From: Ditibartonella choladocola
Lineage (GTDB): Bacteria; Pseudomonadota; Alphaproteobacteria; Rhizobiales; Rhizobiaceae
Direction: 5' to 3'
Assembly (NCBI RefSeq): GCF_002007565.1
Contig: NZ_CP015625.1
Location: 496,001 to 560,000 of the forward strand
Length of the DNA stretch: 64,000 bases
The notes beneath the pieces were generated by a model. It did no database searches. It saw only the letters and a list, made by a program, of their open reading frames with translations, and was not told where the DNA came from. The translations under genes were made by a program, and so were the position numbers. Shown here piece by piece: positions 16,494 through 26,339 of this stretch (its first letter is position 1; each line of letters starts with the position of its first letter).

Positions 16494-18149
16494 TCACATA
16501 TTCGGGTAAACGGGTCCTTCGCCACCTTGTGGGCATGTCCAAGTAATATTCTGGTTCGGATCCTTGATGTCGCACGTTTTACAATGGACACAATTTTGCG
16601 CGTTAATGACATAGGTTTCCCTGCCATCCTTTTCGATCCATTCGTAAACGCCAGCGGGGCAATAACGTGTCGAAGGTCCGGCATAAACGGTTAGCTCCGA
16701 TTTTTCCTGAACATCAAGCGAGGTGACTTTCAAATGGCAAGGCTCGTTTTCCTCATGATTGGTATTTGAAAGAAAGACACTCGAGAGGCGGTCAAAACTG
16801 ACAACACCATCAGGTTTCGGATATTCTATAGGTTTATGTTTTTCTGCCGGTTCAAGATATAGATAATCCGGCAGGCCATGCGACATTGTACCAAATAATG
16901 AAAAGTGGAAGAGCGTTTGGCACCACATGTCAAAGCCGCCCAGACGGACACCTTTTTTCGTGCCATATTTTGATAGCAACGGTTTGACATTACGTACCGG
17001 ATAAAGATCTTTTCCGATTGCACTGTCACGCCAGCCATTTTCTATTTCTGTAATTTCATCATGACTGCGGCCGGATTTTATCGCATCGGCAATGGCATTG
17101 GCAGCATAAATGCCGGATAACACCGCATTATGCGATCCCTTAATGCGGGGAACATTCATAAAACCGGCCGAACATCCGATCAAAGCGCCACCCGGAAAAG
17201 TCAATTTCGGTACGGATTGCCACCCGCCTTCGGTCAGAGAACGGGCACCATAGGCAATACGTTTGCCACCTTCAAATATCGGGCGAATAGCCGGATGTGT
17301 TTTGAAGCGCTGAAATTCTTCAAACGGAGAAAGGTAAGGATTTTTATAGTTGAGGTGGACAACAAATCCGACAGCAATCTGGTTGTTTTCCATGTGATAG
17401 AGGAAAGAGCCGCCACCTGTCGCATCATCAAGCGGCCAGCCCAATGTATGCTGGACAAGCCCCGCATGATGCTTTTCCGGATTGATCTCCCACAACTCTT
17501 TTATGCCTATGCCATATTTCTGGGGTGAGCGCCCTTTATCAAGCTCGAACTTGTTGATGAGCGTTTTTGCGAGTGAACCGCGTGCGCCTTCCCCAATCAG
17601 CACATATTTGCCGAGAAGTTCCATACCCCGCATATAATTGGGGCCTTGGCTACCATCTTTTTCAACGCCCATATCACCTGTTGCAATGCCTGTAACAGCC
17701 CCGTCTTCATTATAAAGAACTTCAGTGGCAGCAAAACCGGGATAGATTTCGACGCCGAGGGCTTCCGCTTTTGTCGCAAGCCACCGGCAAACATTTCCCA
17801 AAGAGACGATGTATTTTCCATGATTGGAGAGAAGTTTCGGCATAATCCGGTTGGAAATCTGCTTGGCTCTCGTCTCGTCCAACATGAAAATATGGTCTTC
17901 TTTTACCTCCGTTGTGAAAGGATGATTTTGTTCATTGCGCCAGTCAGGCAAAAGAGTGTCAATCCCGATCGGATCGACAACAGCACCGGATAGAATATGG
18001 GCGCCGACTTCAACACCTTTTTCAACGATAACAACCGAAAGATCGGGATTGATCTGTTTCAGTCTTATAGCTGCCGAAAGGCCGGCCGGACCGGCACCAA
18101 CGATAACAACATCAAATTCCATGCTCTCGCGCGGAGGTAATTCATTCAT
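16494..18149 (-). CDS. Electron transfer flavoprotein-ubiquinone oxidoreductase (ETF-QO)
   Basis: A 551-residue membrane-associated flavoprotein that passes electrons from reduced ETF to ubiquinone. The ATG at 18149 is one base after the etfA stop and follows AAAAGG at nine bases. An upstream in-frame ATG would add 19 residues inside etfA. The FAD-binding motif VVIVGAGPAGLSAAI is near residue 12. The C-terminal 4Fe-4S domain has its cysteines in CPAGVYEW, CVHCKTCDIKD and WTCPQGGEGP. The length matches the family. It is the last gene of the etfB-etfA-ETF-QO set and completes electron delivery from the two acyl-CoA dehydrogenases upstream. Confidence 0.96.
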   Translation of the reverse strand: MNELPPRESMEFDVVIVGAGPAGLSAAIRLKQINPDLSVVIVEKGVEVGAHILSGAVVDPIGIDTLLPDWRNEQNHPFTTEVKEDHIFMLDETRAKQISNRIMPKLLSNHGKYIVSLGNVCRWLATKAEALGVEIYPGFAATEVLYNEDGAVTGIATGDMGVEKDGSQGPNYMRGMELLGKYVLIGEGARGSLAKTLINKFELDKGRSPQKYGIGIKELWEINPEKHHAGLVQHTLGWPLDDATGGGSFLYHMENNQIAVGFVVHLNYKNPYLSPFEEFQRFKTHPAIRPIFEGGKRIAYGARSLTEGGWQSVPKLTFPGGALIGCSAGFMNVPRIKGSHNAVLSGIYAANAIADAIKSGRSHDEITEIENGWRDSAIGKDLYPVRNVKPLLSKYGTKKGVRLGGFDMWCQTLFHFSLFGTMSHGLPDYLYLEPAEKHKPIEYPKPDGVVSFDRLSSVFLSNTNHEENEPCHLKVTSLDVQEKSELTVYAGPSTRYCPAGVYEWIEKDGRETYVINAQNCVHCKTCDIKDPNQNITWTCPQGGEGPVYPNM

Positions 18150-18150
18150 T

Positions 18151-19080
18151 TCAAAGTGCCTTTTCAAGCTCCGGAATAACGTCGAAAAGATCACCAACCA
18201 ATGCATAATCGGCGATATGCATCATGGGTGCATCTTCATCCTTGTTGATTGCCACGATGACGCGTGAATCTTTCATGCCTGCAAGGTGCTGGATAGCACC
18301 GGAAATGGCAACTGCAATATAAAGATCCGGTGCAACAACTTTTCCGGTCTGTCCGACTTGCCAATCATTGGGGGCGTAACCGGCGTCAACGGCTGCACGG
18401 CTTGCACCCACTGCAGCACCGAGCTTGTCGGCAAGCGGAAGCAGAATAGACATGAAATTTTCTTCCGAGCCGAGGCCACGTCCACCCGAAACAATGATTT
18501 TTGCCGAAGTGAGTTCGGGCCGGTCACTCTTTTTAACCTCTTCGCCGATATAGCGTGACAAAGACGGGTCTGCTGCCGGTGTAATTTTTTCAATTGTTGC
18601 TGTACCGTTTCCGGCTTTTGCCTTGAATGAAGCGGTACGCACTGTAATGACCTTTTTGTCGTCCGTTGACTGGATCGTTTCAATAGCATTGCCCGCATAA
18701 ATCGGACGTTTGAATGTGTCGGGCGAGACAACCTCGACAATGTCCGAAATCTGCATGACATCAAGCGATGCAGCAACCCGTGGCATGATATTTTTGCCAT
18801 TGCTGGTCGATGCCGCCATGATGACATCATAATCTTTGCTTTGCGCAACAATTGTTGCAGCTACCGGTTCGGCCAATTGCTGTTCGAGATAGTCGGCTTC
18901 TGCCAGAAGTACTTTATGGACATTGTCGAGTTTTGCGGCCTGTTCGGCAACCGTCTGTGCATTTTTTCCACAAACGAGGATATCGACATCGCCACCGATT
19001 GCATGGGCTGCGGTTAAAGCTTTTGCTGTCTGTTCCGACAATTCCGCATTGTTATGTTCGGCCAATAAAAGAATGGTCAT
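18151..19080 (-). CDS. etfA: Electron transfer flavoprotein alpha subunit
   Basis: A 309-residue subunit of the soluble FAD/AMP heterodimer that accepts electrons from acyl-CoA dehydrogenases. The start at 19080 ([14 protein letters not shown]) follows GGAAGGA at seven bases. A longer frame from 19122 would overlap etfB and lacks this signal. The C-terminal FAD-binding domain contains [34 protein letters not shown], and then the [17 protein letters not shown] and [20 protein letters not shown] segments, all hallmark sequences. It lies 22 bases after etfB and one base before ETF-QO. Confidence 0.96.
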   Translation of the reverse strand: MTILLLAEHNNAELSEQTAKALTAAHAIGGDVDILVCGKNAQTVAEQAAKLDNVHKVLLAEADYLEQQLAEPVAATIVAQSKDYDVIMAASTSNGKNIMPRVAASLDVMQISDIVEVVSPDTFKRPIYAGNAIETIQSTDDKKVITVRTASFKAKAGNGTATIEKITPAADPSLSRYIGEEVKKSDRPELTSAKIIVSGGRGLGSEENFMSILLPLADKLGAAVGASRAAVDAGYAPNDWQVGQTGKVVAPDLYIAVAISGAIQHLAGMKDSRVIVAINKDEDAPMMHIADYALVGDLFDVIPELEKAL

Positions 19081-19102
19081 ATTGAAATCCTTCCCTTGAT
19101 GC

Positions 19103-19852
19103 TCAGAGGACGCCCGCGTCATTTTTCAATTTTTCGACAAGTTCGGCAACATTTTTAACTTTCACGCCTGCCTTGCGGGCCTGTGGTTCTTCCACTTTCA
19201 GGATTTTTAGTCGCGGCTGGCTGGAAATATTGAACTCGGAAAGTGTTTTTTGCTCGATCGGCTTTTTGCGTGCTTTCATAATATTGGGAAGCGAGGCATA
19301 GCGCGGTTCATTCAAGCGAAGATCAACGGTAAGAACAGCCGGAAGTTTGACTGCAATGGTCTGTAAACCACCATCGACTTCCCGCGTTACAATAGCCTCG
19401 CCATCCTTCAGCTCAAGCTTGGAGGCAAAAGTGGCCTGTCCCCAACCGAGAAGAGCCGCAAGCATTTGGCCTGTCTGGTTGGAATCGTCATCAATAGCCT
19501 GTTTGCCGAGGAAAACCATATCCGGTTTTTCGCTGTCAACCACCGCCTTCAGAACTTTTGCAACCGAAAGCGGCTCGATTTCATCATCTGTTGTAACCAG
19601 AATTGCCCGATCAGCACCAACGGCAAGAGCGGTCCGCAATGTTTCCTGTGCAGCCTGCGGCCCGACACTTACAGCAACGACTTCACTTGCGCGACCGGCT
19701 TCTTTTTCGCGAACAGCCTGTTCAAGCGCTATTTCGTCAAACGGATTCATCGACATTTTGACATTAGCAAGTTCGACACCTGTTCCGTCACTTTTTACGC
19801 GCGGCTTGACGTTGTAATCTATCACACGTTTTACAGCTACCAATATTTTCAT
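19103..19852 (-). CDS. etfB: Electron transfer flavoprotein beta subunit
   Basis: A 249-residue ETF beta subunit that binds structural AMP. Typical segments are [19 protein letters not shown] at the start, [57 protein letters not shown] and [20 protein letters not shown], the ETF-beta signature. It is first in the etfB-etfA-ETF-QO set and follows the acyl-CoA dehydrogenase genes after 139 bases, so it may have its own promoter or be part of one long transcript. Confidence 0.96.
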   Translation of the reverse strand: MKILVAVKRVIDYNVKPRVKSDGTGVELANVKMSMNPFDEIALEQAVREKEAGRASEVVAVSVGPQAAQETLRTALAVGADRAILVTTDDEIEPLSVAKVLKAVVDSEKPDMVFLGKQAIDDDSNQTGQMLAALLGWGQATFASKLELKDGEAIVTREVDGGLQTIAVKLPAVLTVDLRLNEPRYASLPNIMKARKKPIEQKTLSEFNISSQPRLKILKVEEPQARKAGVKVKNVAELVEKLKNDAGVL

Positions 19853-19991
19853 AGGCCTATCCCTTTGCTAGAACCGCTGATCGTTTCCATTGTGCATTCG
19901 ATGTTATTCGGTTGGCAAGATAATGTATAGAAGCAACATTACCTTAATCCAACCATTTTTATTGACTTTCGGGTTTGAAACCTTCCGTCAA

Positions 19992-21140
19992 TCAAGCAAC
20001 GAGTTTGCCATAATGAATGACATTCTCGATATGCACATCGCTTGAACCAAAAAGCATTTCAATCATTGTTAAACGACGGAAATAATGCGCGCCGATATAT
20101 TCCATTGTCATGCCGATACCGCCGTGAAGTTGTACCGACATTTGCCCTACAAAACGGGCAGATTTATTGATTTGCGCTTTGGCTGCAGAGAGAGTGGCAA
20201 GACGTTCCTGTCGATCCTGCGCATTCAGCATCATCATCGCATAATAGCTCATGGAGCGGGCTTGCTCGGATGCAATCATTATATCAACGGCTTTGTGTTG
20301 GAGTGCCTGAAAACCGGAAATAGCGACACCGAATTGCACACGCTGTTTCAAGTAATCGACAGTAAGATGCAGTAGTTGATCCATAATGCCGGCAGCTTCT
20401 GCCATCATCGCAACCATACCTTCTTGCAAGGCACGTTCGATAACGGGAAAAGCTTCGTTTTCCTTGCCAAGGCGGTTTTCTTCGTCAATCAAAACATTTT
20501 TGAATGTAATGTTGGACGCACGCCCGCCGTCGGCGCTCTTGTAATGAGCGGCTTCAACGCCTTTTGTGTCTGCTGGCACGATAAACAAACCAAGGCTCTC
20601 TTCAGGTGCTTTGTGTTCGCCGGTTCTGGCACTGACAATATAATAATCGGCACCTTCTGCATAAGGGACGACCACTTTCGTACCATTCAGCGCATATTGA
20701 TTTCCACTTTTTTTAGCAGACAATTCGATATTGAAAGGATCATTGAAAGTTTTTGCCTCATTATGGGCAAATGCAAAACGTTTCTGACCTTCAATCATAA
20801 TAGAAAGCAACTTGCTCTTCTGGCTGTCATTTGCAGCTTTCGACAATATGACGCCGGGAATAACAATATTGTTGAGATAGGGAGCGGCCACCAAACCCCT
20901 TCCCAAGGCCGACATGACAATGCCGGTTTCTTCGATACCATAGCCAAGCCCGCCATCGGCTTCCGAAAAAGGCATCATTGTGAGGCCCATTTCCACCAGT
21001 TGTTGCCAATCGGCATCGCTAAAACCGCGAGTATTTTTCCGGGCGTTGTCAATAGCTTCCAGTGTCGAGAATTTTTCGCGAACAAAACGGCCAATGCTGT
21101 TTTCCAACATGGATTGTTCTTCATTAAGTTGAAAGTCCAT
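19992..21140 (-). CDS. Acyl-CoA dehydrogenase, pimeloyl-CoA dehydrogenase small-subunit (PimD)-like
   Basis: A 382-residue acyl-CoA dehydrogenase-fold protein starting MDFQLNEEQSML at 21140, seven bases after the preceding gene's stop. Recognisable parts are the N-terminal helical domain, the middle domain (residues about 125-220) and the C-terminal helix bundle with QFGVAISGFQALQHKAVDIMI and HGGIGMTMEYIGAHYFRRL. Paired dehydrogenases of about 382 and 393 residues next to a thiolase and a FadJ-like fusion match the pimCD arrangement of Rhodopseudomonas palustris, where the two form a dicarboxylyl-CoA dehydrogenase. Substrate assignment is by family and order, not by residue evidence. Confidence 0.85.
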   Translation of the reverse strand: MDFQLNEEQSMLENSIGRFVREKFSTLEAIDNARKNTRGFSDADWQQLVEMGLTMMPFSEADGGLGYGIEETGIVMSALGRGLVAAPYLNNIVIPGVILSKAANDSQKSKLLSIMIEGQKRFAFAHNEAKTFNDPFNIELSAKKSGNQYALNGTKVVVPYAEGADYYIVSARTGEHKAPEESLGLFIVPADTKGVEAAHYKSADGGRASNITFKNVLIDEENRLGKENEAFPVIERALQEGMVAMMAEAAGIMDQLLHLTVDYLKQRVQFGVAISGFQALQHKAVDIMIASEQARSMSYYAMMMLNAQDRQERLATLSAAKAQINKSARFVGQMSVQLHGGIGMTMEYIGAHYFRRLTMIEMLFGSSDVHIENVIHYGKLVA

Positions 21141-21147
21141 TTTAGCC

Positions 21148-22329
21148 TCACATTCCCAAAATTGCTTTTGCAATTACATTATGCTGAATTTCGTTTGAAC
21201 CACCATAGATCGAAACCTTGCGTGTGTTCATATAAAGTCCGGGAACACCACGGGCCCAATCCACACCGTCAGGCAGAGCTGCTGCATCACTTCCCGCCAA
21301 TGATAACGGGCCGGCAAGTTCAAGTAATAATTCGGTTGATGCCTGCTGAAGCTCGGAACCCTTGATTTTTAAAATAGATGATGCCGGATCAGGTGCTTTA
21401 TCGCCTGCAACTTGTTTTGATAAAACGCGCATTTGCGTTATTTCCAATGCCTTCAATTCGATTTCAAGCCAGGATAGCCGTTCCCTGAAACCGGTATTTT
21501 CCCACATGGTTTTCTGATGATAAGGAACAGTTTTGGCAATTCGTTTGATCCGCGATACACGTTCTTTGGTAAGCCCCAACCGTGCAATTCCGGAACGTTC
21601 ATTCGCCAAAAGGAATTTGGCATATGACCAGCCTTTATTTTCTTCGCCGACAAGATTTTCGGCCGGTACTTTTACGTCGGAAAAGAAAATTTCATTAACT
21701 TCATGTCGCCCGTCAATGGTAATAATGGGGCGGATAGTGATGCCGGGGGTTTTCATATCAATAAGGATGAATGATATACCTGCCTGTTTTTTTACATTGG
21801 GATCTGTTCTGACGAGACAGAATATCCAGTCCGCATATTGACCGAGTGTTGTCCATGTTTTTTGTCCATTAACAATGTAATAGTCGCCTTCACGAACAGC
21901 TCTTGTTGTCAATGATGCGAGATCGGAACCCGCGCCCGGTTCGGAAAATCCCTGACACCACCAGTCGTCAAGATTGGCGGCACGTTTCAGAAAACGTTCT
22001 TTTTGCTTTTGGTTTCCGAATGTAGCAATCACCGGACCAACCATAAAGCAGTTGAACTGGAGGGGAAGGGGAACTGCATTGTAGAGGACTTCCTCGGTAA
22101 AGATATAGCGCTGGATAGGCGTCCAGTCTTTTCCCCCCCATTCAATCGGCCAATGCGGTACAGCAAGCCCTGCAGCGTTGAGAATACGTTGCGAGGTCAC
22201 CATTTCTTCTTTGCTCAAACTCTCGCCGGCACTTACCTTTTCCCGAATTTTTTCGGGAATTTCGGTTTGGAAAAAATGCCGCAACTTATCGCGGAATTTC
22301 AGCTCTTCATCAGTAAAACGCAAATCCAT
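21148..22329 (-). CDS. Acyl-CoA dehydrogenase, pimeloyl-CoA dehydrogenase large-subunit (PimC)-like
   Basis: A 393-residue FAD-dependent acyl-CoA dehydrogenase. Clear features are WPIEWGGKDWTPIQRYIF early, the flavin-binding CQGFSEPGAGSDLASL region (about residues 125-140), YIVNGQKTWTTLGQYADW, the loop FFSDVKVPAENLVGEENKGW and the C-terminal IYGGSNEIQHNVIAKAILGM. It introduces the alpha-beta double bond and hands electrons to ETF. It overlaps neither neighbour but sits nine bases after the thiolase and seven before its PimD-like partner, so the genes are cotranscribed. Confidence 0.9.
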   Translation of the reverse strand: MDLRFTDEELKFRDKLRHFFQTEIPEKIREKVSAGESLSKEEMVTSQRILNAAGLAVPHWPIEWGGKDWTPIQRYIFTEEVLYNAVPLPLQFNCFMVGPVIATFGNQKQKERFLKRAANLDDWWCQGFSEPGAGSDLASLTTRAVREGDYYIVNGQKTWTTLGQYADWIFCLVRTDPNVKKQAGISFILIDMKTPGITIRPIITIDGRHEVNEIFFSDVKVPAENLVGEENKGWSYAKFLLANERSGIARLGLTKERVSRIKRIAKTVPYHQKTMWENTGFRERLSWLEIELKALEITQMRVLSKQVAGDKAPDPASSILKIKGSELQQASTELLLELAGPLSLAGSDAAALPDGVDWARGVPGLYMNTRKVSIYGGSNEIQHNVIAKAILGM

Positions 22330-22338
22330 AATGACACC

Positions 22339-23517
22339 TCAATTAATTTCAAAAAGTCCGGCACATCCCATGCCGCCGGCTACACACATTGTAACAACCG
22401 CATAACGTACACCGCGTCGTTTACCTTCTATCAAAGCGTGGCCGACCAATCGTGCACCGCTCATTCCAAAGGGATGCCCGATGGCGATCGCCCCGCCGTT
22501 GACATTGACAATTTCCGGATCAATTCCCAATGTGTCGCGGCAATAGACAGACTGCGATGCAAACGCTTCATTGAGTTCCCACAATCCTATGTCGGAGATC
22601 TTCAAATGATGGCGTTGCAGTAATCGGGGAACCGCAAAAACGGGACCGATGCCCATCTCTTCAGGCGAGCAGCCGACCGACACAAAGCCACGAAAAATAC
22701 CGAGTGGTTCGAGATTTTGTTTGCTTGCCTGTGTTTTGGACATCAGCACACAAACCGAAGCACCGTCGGATAGCTGGCTTGCATTGCCTGCTGTCACAAA
22801 ACGTTCGTCTTTAACCGGATTAAGTTTTGACAATGCTTCAAGTGTTGTGCCGGGGCGGTTGCCTTCATCCTTTGAAAGGGTAACGGTTTCTTGTGTAACC
22901 TCGCCGGTCTCTTTGTTGGTTTTCGAGCAAATCGTTGTAATGGGCACGATTTCATCATCGAAAAGGCCTTCTTTTTGTGCTTTGGCAACCCGCCTTTGAC
23001 TTTCTACAGCAAATTCATCCTGCGCATGTCTTGATATATTGTAGCGTTCTGCAACAAGATCGGCCGTGTCGATCATTGACATATAAATTTCCGGAATATG
23101 TTCTTTAAGCCAGGGATTGACGACAAGGTCACGCCGTACATTCGGCTGGACAAGGGAAATGGATTCTACCCCGCCAGCAACCATAGTCGGTACTTTGTCA
23201 CACATGATGCGATGGGCAGCATCGGCAATTGCCTGTAAACCGGAAGCGCAAAAGCGTGAAACAGTAACACCCGAAGATTTTACCGGTAATCCCGCAATAA
23301 GCGATGCATGGCGGGCGACATTGCCTCCCGTTGCTGCTTCCGGAAAGCCGCAACCAAGAACGACATCTTCAACATCGGCCGGATCAATACCTATTTTATT
23401 TATGGCTGCTTTGATACAATGGGCAGCGAGATCCGCACCATGTGTCAGGTTGAGACTTCCGCGAAATGCTTTGCCAATCGGCGTTCTGGCAGTCGAAACA
23501 ATAACAGCTTCATCCAT
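22339..23517 (-). CDS. Acetyl-CoA acyltransferase (thiolase), PimB-like
   Basis: A 392-residue thiolase. The acyl-accepting cysteine is in [16 protein letters not shown] (near residue 89), the catalytic histidine in [20 protein letters not shown], and the second cysteine in [17 protein letters not shown] at the C-terminus. Length and motifs fit degradative thiolases that cleave 3-ketoacyl-CoA with CoA. It lies between the FadJ-like fusion (130 bases upstream, with an intervening hairpin) and the two dehydrogenases. The order pimF-pimB-pimC-pimD is conserved here. Confidence 0.92.
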   Translation of the reverse strand: MDEAVIVSTARTPIGKAFRGSLNLTHGADLAAHCIKAAINKIGIDPADVEDVVLGCGFPEAATGGNVARHASLIAGLPVKSSGVTVSRFCASGLQAIADAAHRIMCDKVPTMVAGGVESISLVQPNVRRDLVVNPWLKEHIPEIYMSMIDTADLVAERYNISRHAQDEFAVESQRRVAKAQKEGLFDDEIVPITTICSKTNKETGEVTQETVTLSKDEGNRPGTTLEALSKLNPVKDERFVTAGNASQLSDGASVCVLMSKTQASKQNLEPLGIFRGFVSVGCSPEEMGIGPVFAVPRLLQRHHLKISDIGLWELNEAFASQSVYCRDTLGIDPEIVNVNGGAIAIGHPFGMSGARLVGHALIEGKRRGVRYAVVTMCVAGGMGCAGLFEIN

Positions 23518-23554
23518 TTTCTCACTCCCGAATTAAACGATTTACACGGTGTTA

Positions 23555-23582
23555 TGCCGGTCTTCCTCTCTTATGACCGGCA
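23555..23582 (-). other. Intercistronic hairpin between FadJ-like and thiolase genes
   Basis: An 8-bp GC-rich stem (TGCCGGTC / GACCGGCA) with a 12-base loop lies in the 130-base gap of the minus-strand operon. It has no T-tract, so it may be an RNA-processing or stability element rather than a terminator. Confidence 0.45.
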
Positions 23583-23647
23583 ATTGTAAAATCGTATGGA
23601 CTGGTCTTTGACCGATTGGTTTTAATCCCGTTCAGTCTTTCCTCTGT

Positions 23648-25705
23648 TCAGTCTTCAAAATGCTTGTTCGATTTGACCAATTGTTCAAGCAATGGCGCAG
23701 GTTTAAGACTTTCGTCACCGAACTCTTCGGCATAATGCTCAAGCCTTCCGGCAATGAGCTTCAGTCCTTTATGGTCGGCATAATAGATGGGGCCGCCGCG
23801 CCAGACCGGCCAGCCATAACCGTTGCACCAGATGACATCAATGTCACCGGGACGTGCAACAATACCTTCTTCAATAATGCGGGCGCCTTCATTAATCATG
23901 GGATAAATCAGGCGTTCGATAATTTCATCATCCGATATGGGGCGACGTTTTATGCCAAGCTTTTTCGATACATCTTCAATAAGCTTTTCAATTTCAGGAT
24001 CGCGTTCGCCTGTCCTTGAGCCATTTTTATAAATATAATAGCCACGTCCGGTTTTCTGACCGAAATATCCCAATTCGCAGATAGCATCAGCGATCGGAAA
24101 GACTTGTCCGATTGCTTTGCGGTTACGCCAGCCAATATCAAGTCCGGCGAGGTCGGAAACGGCATAAGGCCCCATTTTGAACCCGAAATCGGTCATTGCC
24201 TTATCAATCTGCCATGGCAGGGCACCATCTTGTAACAATTTTTCGGAAGCTTCCGTTCTTCTTGCCAGCATCCGATTGCCGACAAAGCCATGACAAACGC
24301 CAACAACAACCGGAATTTTACCTATTTTTCTGGCAAAATTTACCGAACCGGCCAAAACCGGTAACGAAGTTTTTTTGGCTCTAACGACTTCAACAAGGCG
24401 CATAATATTGGCGGGTGAGAAAAAATGAAGTCCGAGTACATTTTCGGCGCGGGCTGTAACGCCTGCAATCTCGTTCACATCAAGGTAGGATGTGTTGGTT
24501 GCAAGAACAGCGGAAGGCTTTGCAATTTTATCAAGTGCGGTGAATATGTCTTTTTTCACCTTCATATCTTCAAAGGCGGCTTCGATAACCAGATCGGCGT
24601 GAGCTGCATGGTCAAGGCCGATTTTACCTTTAATAGATTCAACGCATTTTTGGCCGGCTTCTTTGGTCATCCGGCCACGTTCAACGAGGCTCTGATATGT
24701 ATCGGCAATTTTTTTCAATCCACGCTCTAATGCTTCGGGATTTGTTTCAATAAGCGTAACAGGAAAACCCTTGCTCGCCGCTGCCATGGCAATGCCCGAA
24801 CCCATTGTTCCGGCGCCTATGACTGCCAGCGAGTTTATCGTAACAGGGGTTGTATTTCCGGTGTCGATTTTTGCGGCAGCGCGTTCGGCAAAAAAAGCAT
24901 ATCGCATAGCTTTTGAACGTTCATCATTTTGCAAACAGGAAAAATGCTTTCGTGTACGCTTGAGATTATCTGCAAAGTTTTCGTGAAACCCTGCCTGCAT
25001 CGTGTCGATAAGAGCTTCAATTCCGGGATTTTCCGACTTGTGCTTGAGTTCTTTTTGAACCAGTGCATCAAAGGCCTGTTTATTATCACGGCTAACAAAA
25101 GCTGCATCGTCCACACGGTTTTCATAATGTTCGGCTACAAGCGTATTTGCCAGTTCTATTGCTTCTCCAACAAGATCGCCATCGGCAATAACCGAGACGA
25201 TTCCATTCGACAGGGCGGCTTTTGCAGAAAGCGGTTTTCCGCTTTTTGCCAATTCAAAGGTTTTGTCAGCCCCTATGATGGGAGGCAAAAGTTGTAACGC
25301 TCCCGCACCGGGAATGAGACCTAAATTGATTTCAGGCAGGCCGATTTGAGCTTTTGGCCCTGCTATACGTTTCGAGCAGCTAAGAGCAATTTCGGCACCG
25401 CCGCCAAAGGCTACACCGTTGATTGCAGCAACCACCGGTTTTTTGAAATGACGAATTTTTTCGATAAGATCGACAAGAACCGGAGACTTTGCCGGTTTGC
25501 CGAACTCGGTAATATCAGCACCTGCAACGAAGACATTCAGTTTTGAAGCAATGACTGCCGAACCAATGGCTTTATCGGCAGCGATTTTGTCCAAAGCTAT
25601 GTCGATTTGCGACCGAAGCGCTTGGGACAAAGCATTCACCGGCGCATTATTAAGCCATATAATTCCTGTACCATCTCGTACTTCAAATGAAACAATGTCC
25701 GTCAT
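23648..25705 (-). CDS. Bifunctional enoyl-CoA hydratase / 3-hydroxyacyl-CoA dehydrogenase (FadJ/PimF-like)
   Basis: A 685-residue fusion. The N-terminal crotonase domain (about residues 1-190) has the oxyanion region FVAGADITEFG and INGVAFGGGAEIALSCSKR, followed by GLPEINLGLIPGAGALQLLP. The NAD-binding domain starts near residue 290 with VIGAGTMGSGIAMAAASKG. The catalytic region contains GLHFFSPANIMRLVEVV and VCHGFVGNRML. A final helical domain includes GPYAVSDLAGLDIGW. It hydrates enoyl-CoA and oxidises 3-hydroxyacyl-CoA. It is the first gene of the leftward arm and is divergent from the ABC transporter operon. The PimF assignment rests on gene order. Confidence 0.93.
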   Translation of the reverse strand: MTDIVSFEVRDGTGIIWLNNAPVNALSQALRSQIDIALDKIAADKAIGSAVIASKLNVFVAGADITEFGKPAKSPVLVDLIEKIRHFKKPVVAAINGVAFGGGAEIALSCSKRIAGPKAQIGLPEINLGLIPGAGALQLLPPIIGADKTFELAKSGKPLSAKAALSNGIVSVIADGDLVGEAIELANTLVAEHYENRVDDAAFVSRDNKQAFDALVQKELKHKSENPGIEALIDTMQAGFHENFADNLKRTRKHFSCLQNDERSKAMRYAFFAERAAAKIDTGNTTPVTINSLAVIGAGTMGSGIAMAAASKGFPVTLIETNPEALERGLKKIADTYQSLVERGRMTKEAGQKCVESIKGKIGLDHAAHADLVIEAAFEDMKVKKDIFTALDKIAKPSAVLATNTSYLDVNEIAGVTARAENVLGLHFFSPANIMRLVEVVRAKKTSLPVLAGSVNFARKIGKIPVVVGVCHGFVGNRMLARRTEASEKLLQDGALPWQIDKAMTDFGFKMGPYAVSDLAGLDIGWRNRKAIGQVFPIADAICELGYFGQKTGRGYYIYKNGSRTGERDPEIEKLIEDVSKKLGIKRRPISDDEIIERLIYPMINEGARIIEEGIVARPGDIDVIWCNGYGWPVWRGGPIYYADHKGLKLIAGRLEHYAEEFGDESLKPAPLLEQLVKSNKHFED

Positions 25706-26339
25706 TATTTACCTCCCAGCAATGAAAACGCCCCACAGCCAATGTCGAAAGCTGACCATTTCAACCAATTGATAGATGCAGAATGATTTTCGACACGTTC
25801 AGGAATACGGTTTGTAGAACCTACTCCCCCCTATGGAAACTCCAACCATTATTCTGCATAATGGAAAATAAAATGCAATGTCAAAGATCGAGTTTTGTTC
25901 ACAATTATGTTTGCTGTGGTTTTTCAATCTACGAATTATCGGAATAAAGGAGATTTTTTTAGCAAAATAACATTTTCACTCGCGCCGTTTTGAAAAAGGT
26001 ATGTCGCGTCAAAGTTGATTTTTACAAAAATATTCCGGTAGTTTGAATATTGTATCCGTTAAAAGATTGCCCGTTTGCTTTGATAAAAGGGGGTGCAGGC
26101 AAAGATTGAAAATAGCTATTTTTCGTCTCTTATTCCGCCATGCAGAAAAATATTGACGGGTTCCGGTGAATTGGTTATCGTTGCCAGACAAGGGGTTGTC
26201 TGGGAGGAACTTTGCAACCTTTTTCACAAAACAAATACATAGAAGAATAGTGTAATCATACTATACTAAAATATAGTATAACCACTAATTTTAAATATAA
26301 AATAATATTATTCAAACAGATATAACGGGAGGATGCTAT
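25706..26339. promoter_or_regulatory. Divergent promoter region of the acid-degradation island
   Basis: A 634-base AT-rich region between the FadJ-like gene (-) and the solute-binding protein gene (+). It contains the AT-rich palindrome at 26258-26279 and no credible coding frame. Both arms of the island must start here. A GGGAGG ribosome binding site sits just before the right-hand start. Confidence 0.6.
26258..26279. promoter_or_regulatory. Palindromic operator candidate for the IclR-type regulator
   Basis: An inverted repeat with perfect 8-base arms (ATACTATA / TATAGTAT) around CTAAAA, centred about 71 bases upstream of the binding-protein start. Its size suits a dimeric helix-turn-helix repressor such as the IclR-type protein encoded in this operon. 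Binding is inference. Confidence 0.5.

Noticed and set aside
20376..21365. A 329-codon frame on the plus strand opposite the acyl-CoA dehydrogenase genes
   Set aside because: It is antisense to two clearly recognised genes, has no family content, and is explained by codon bias in the real genes.
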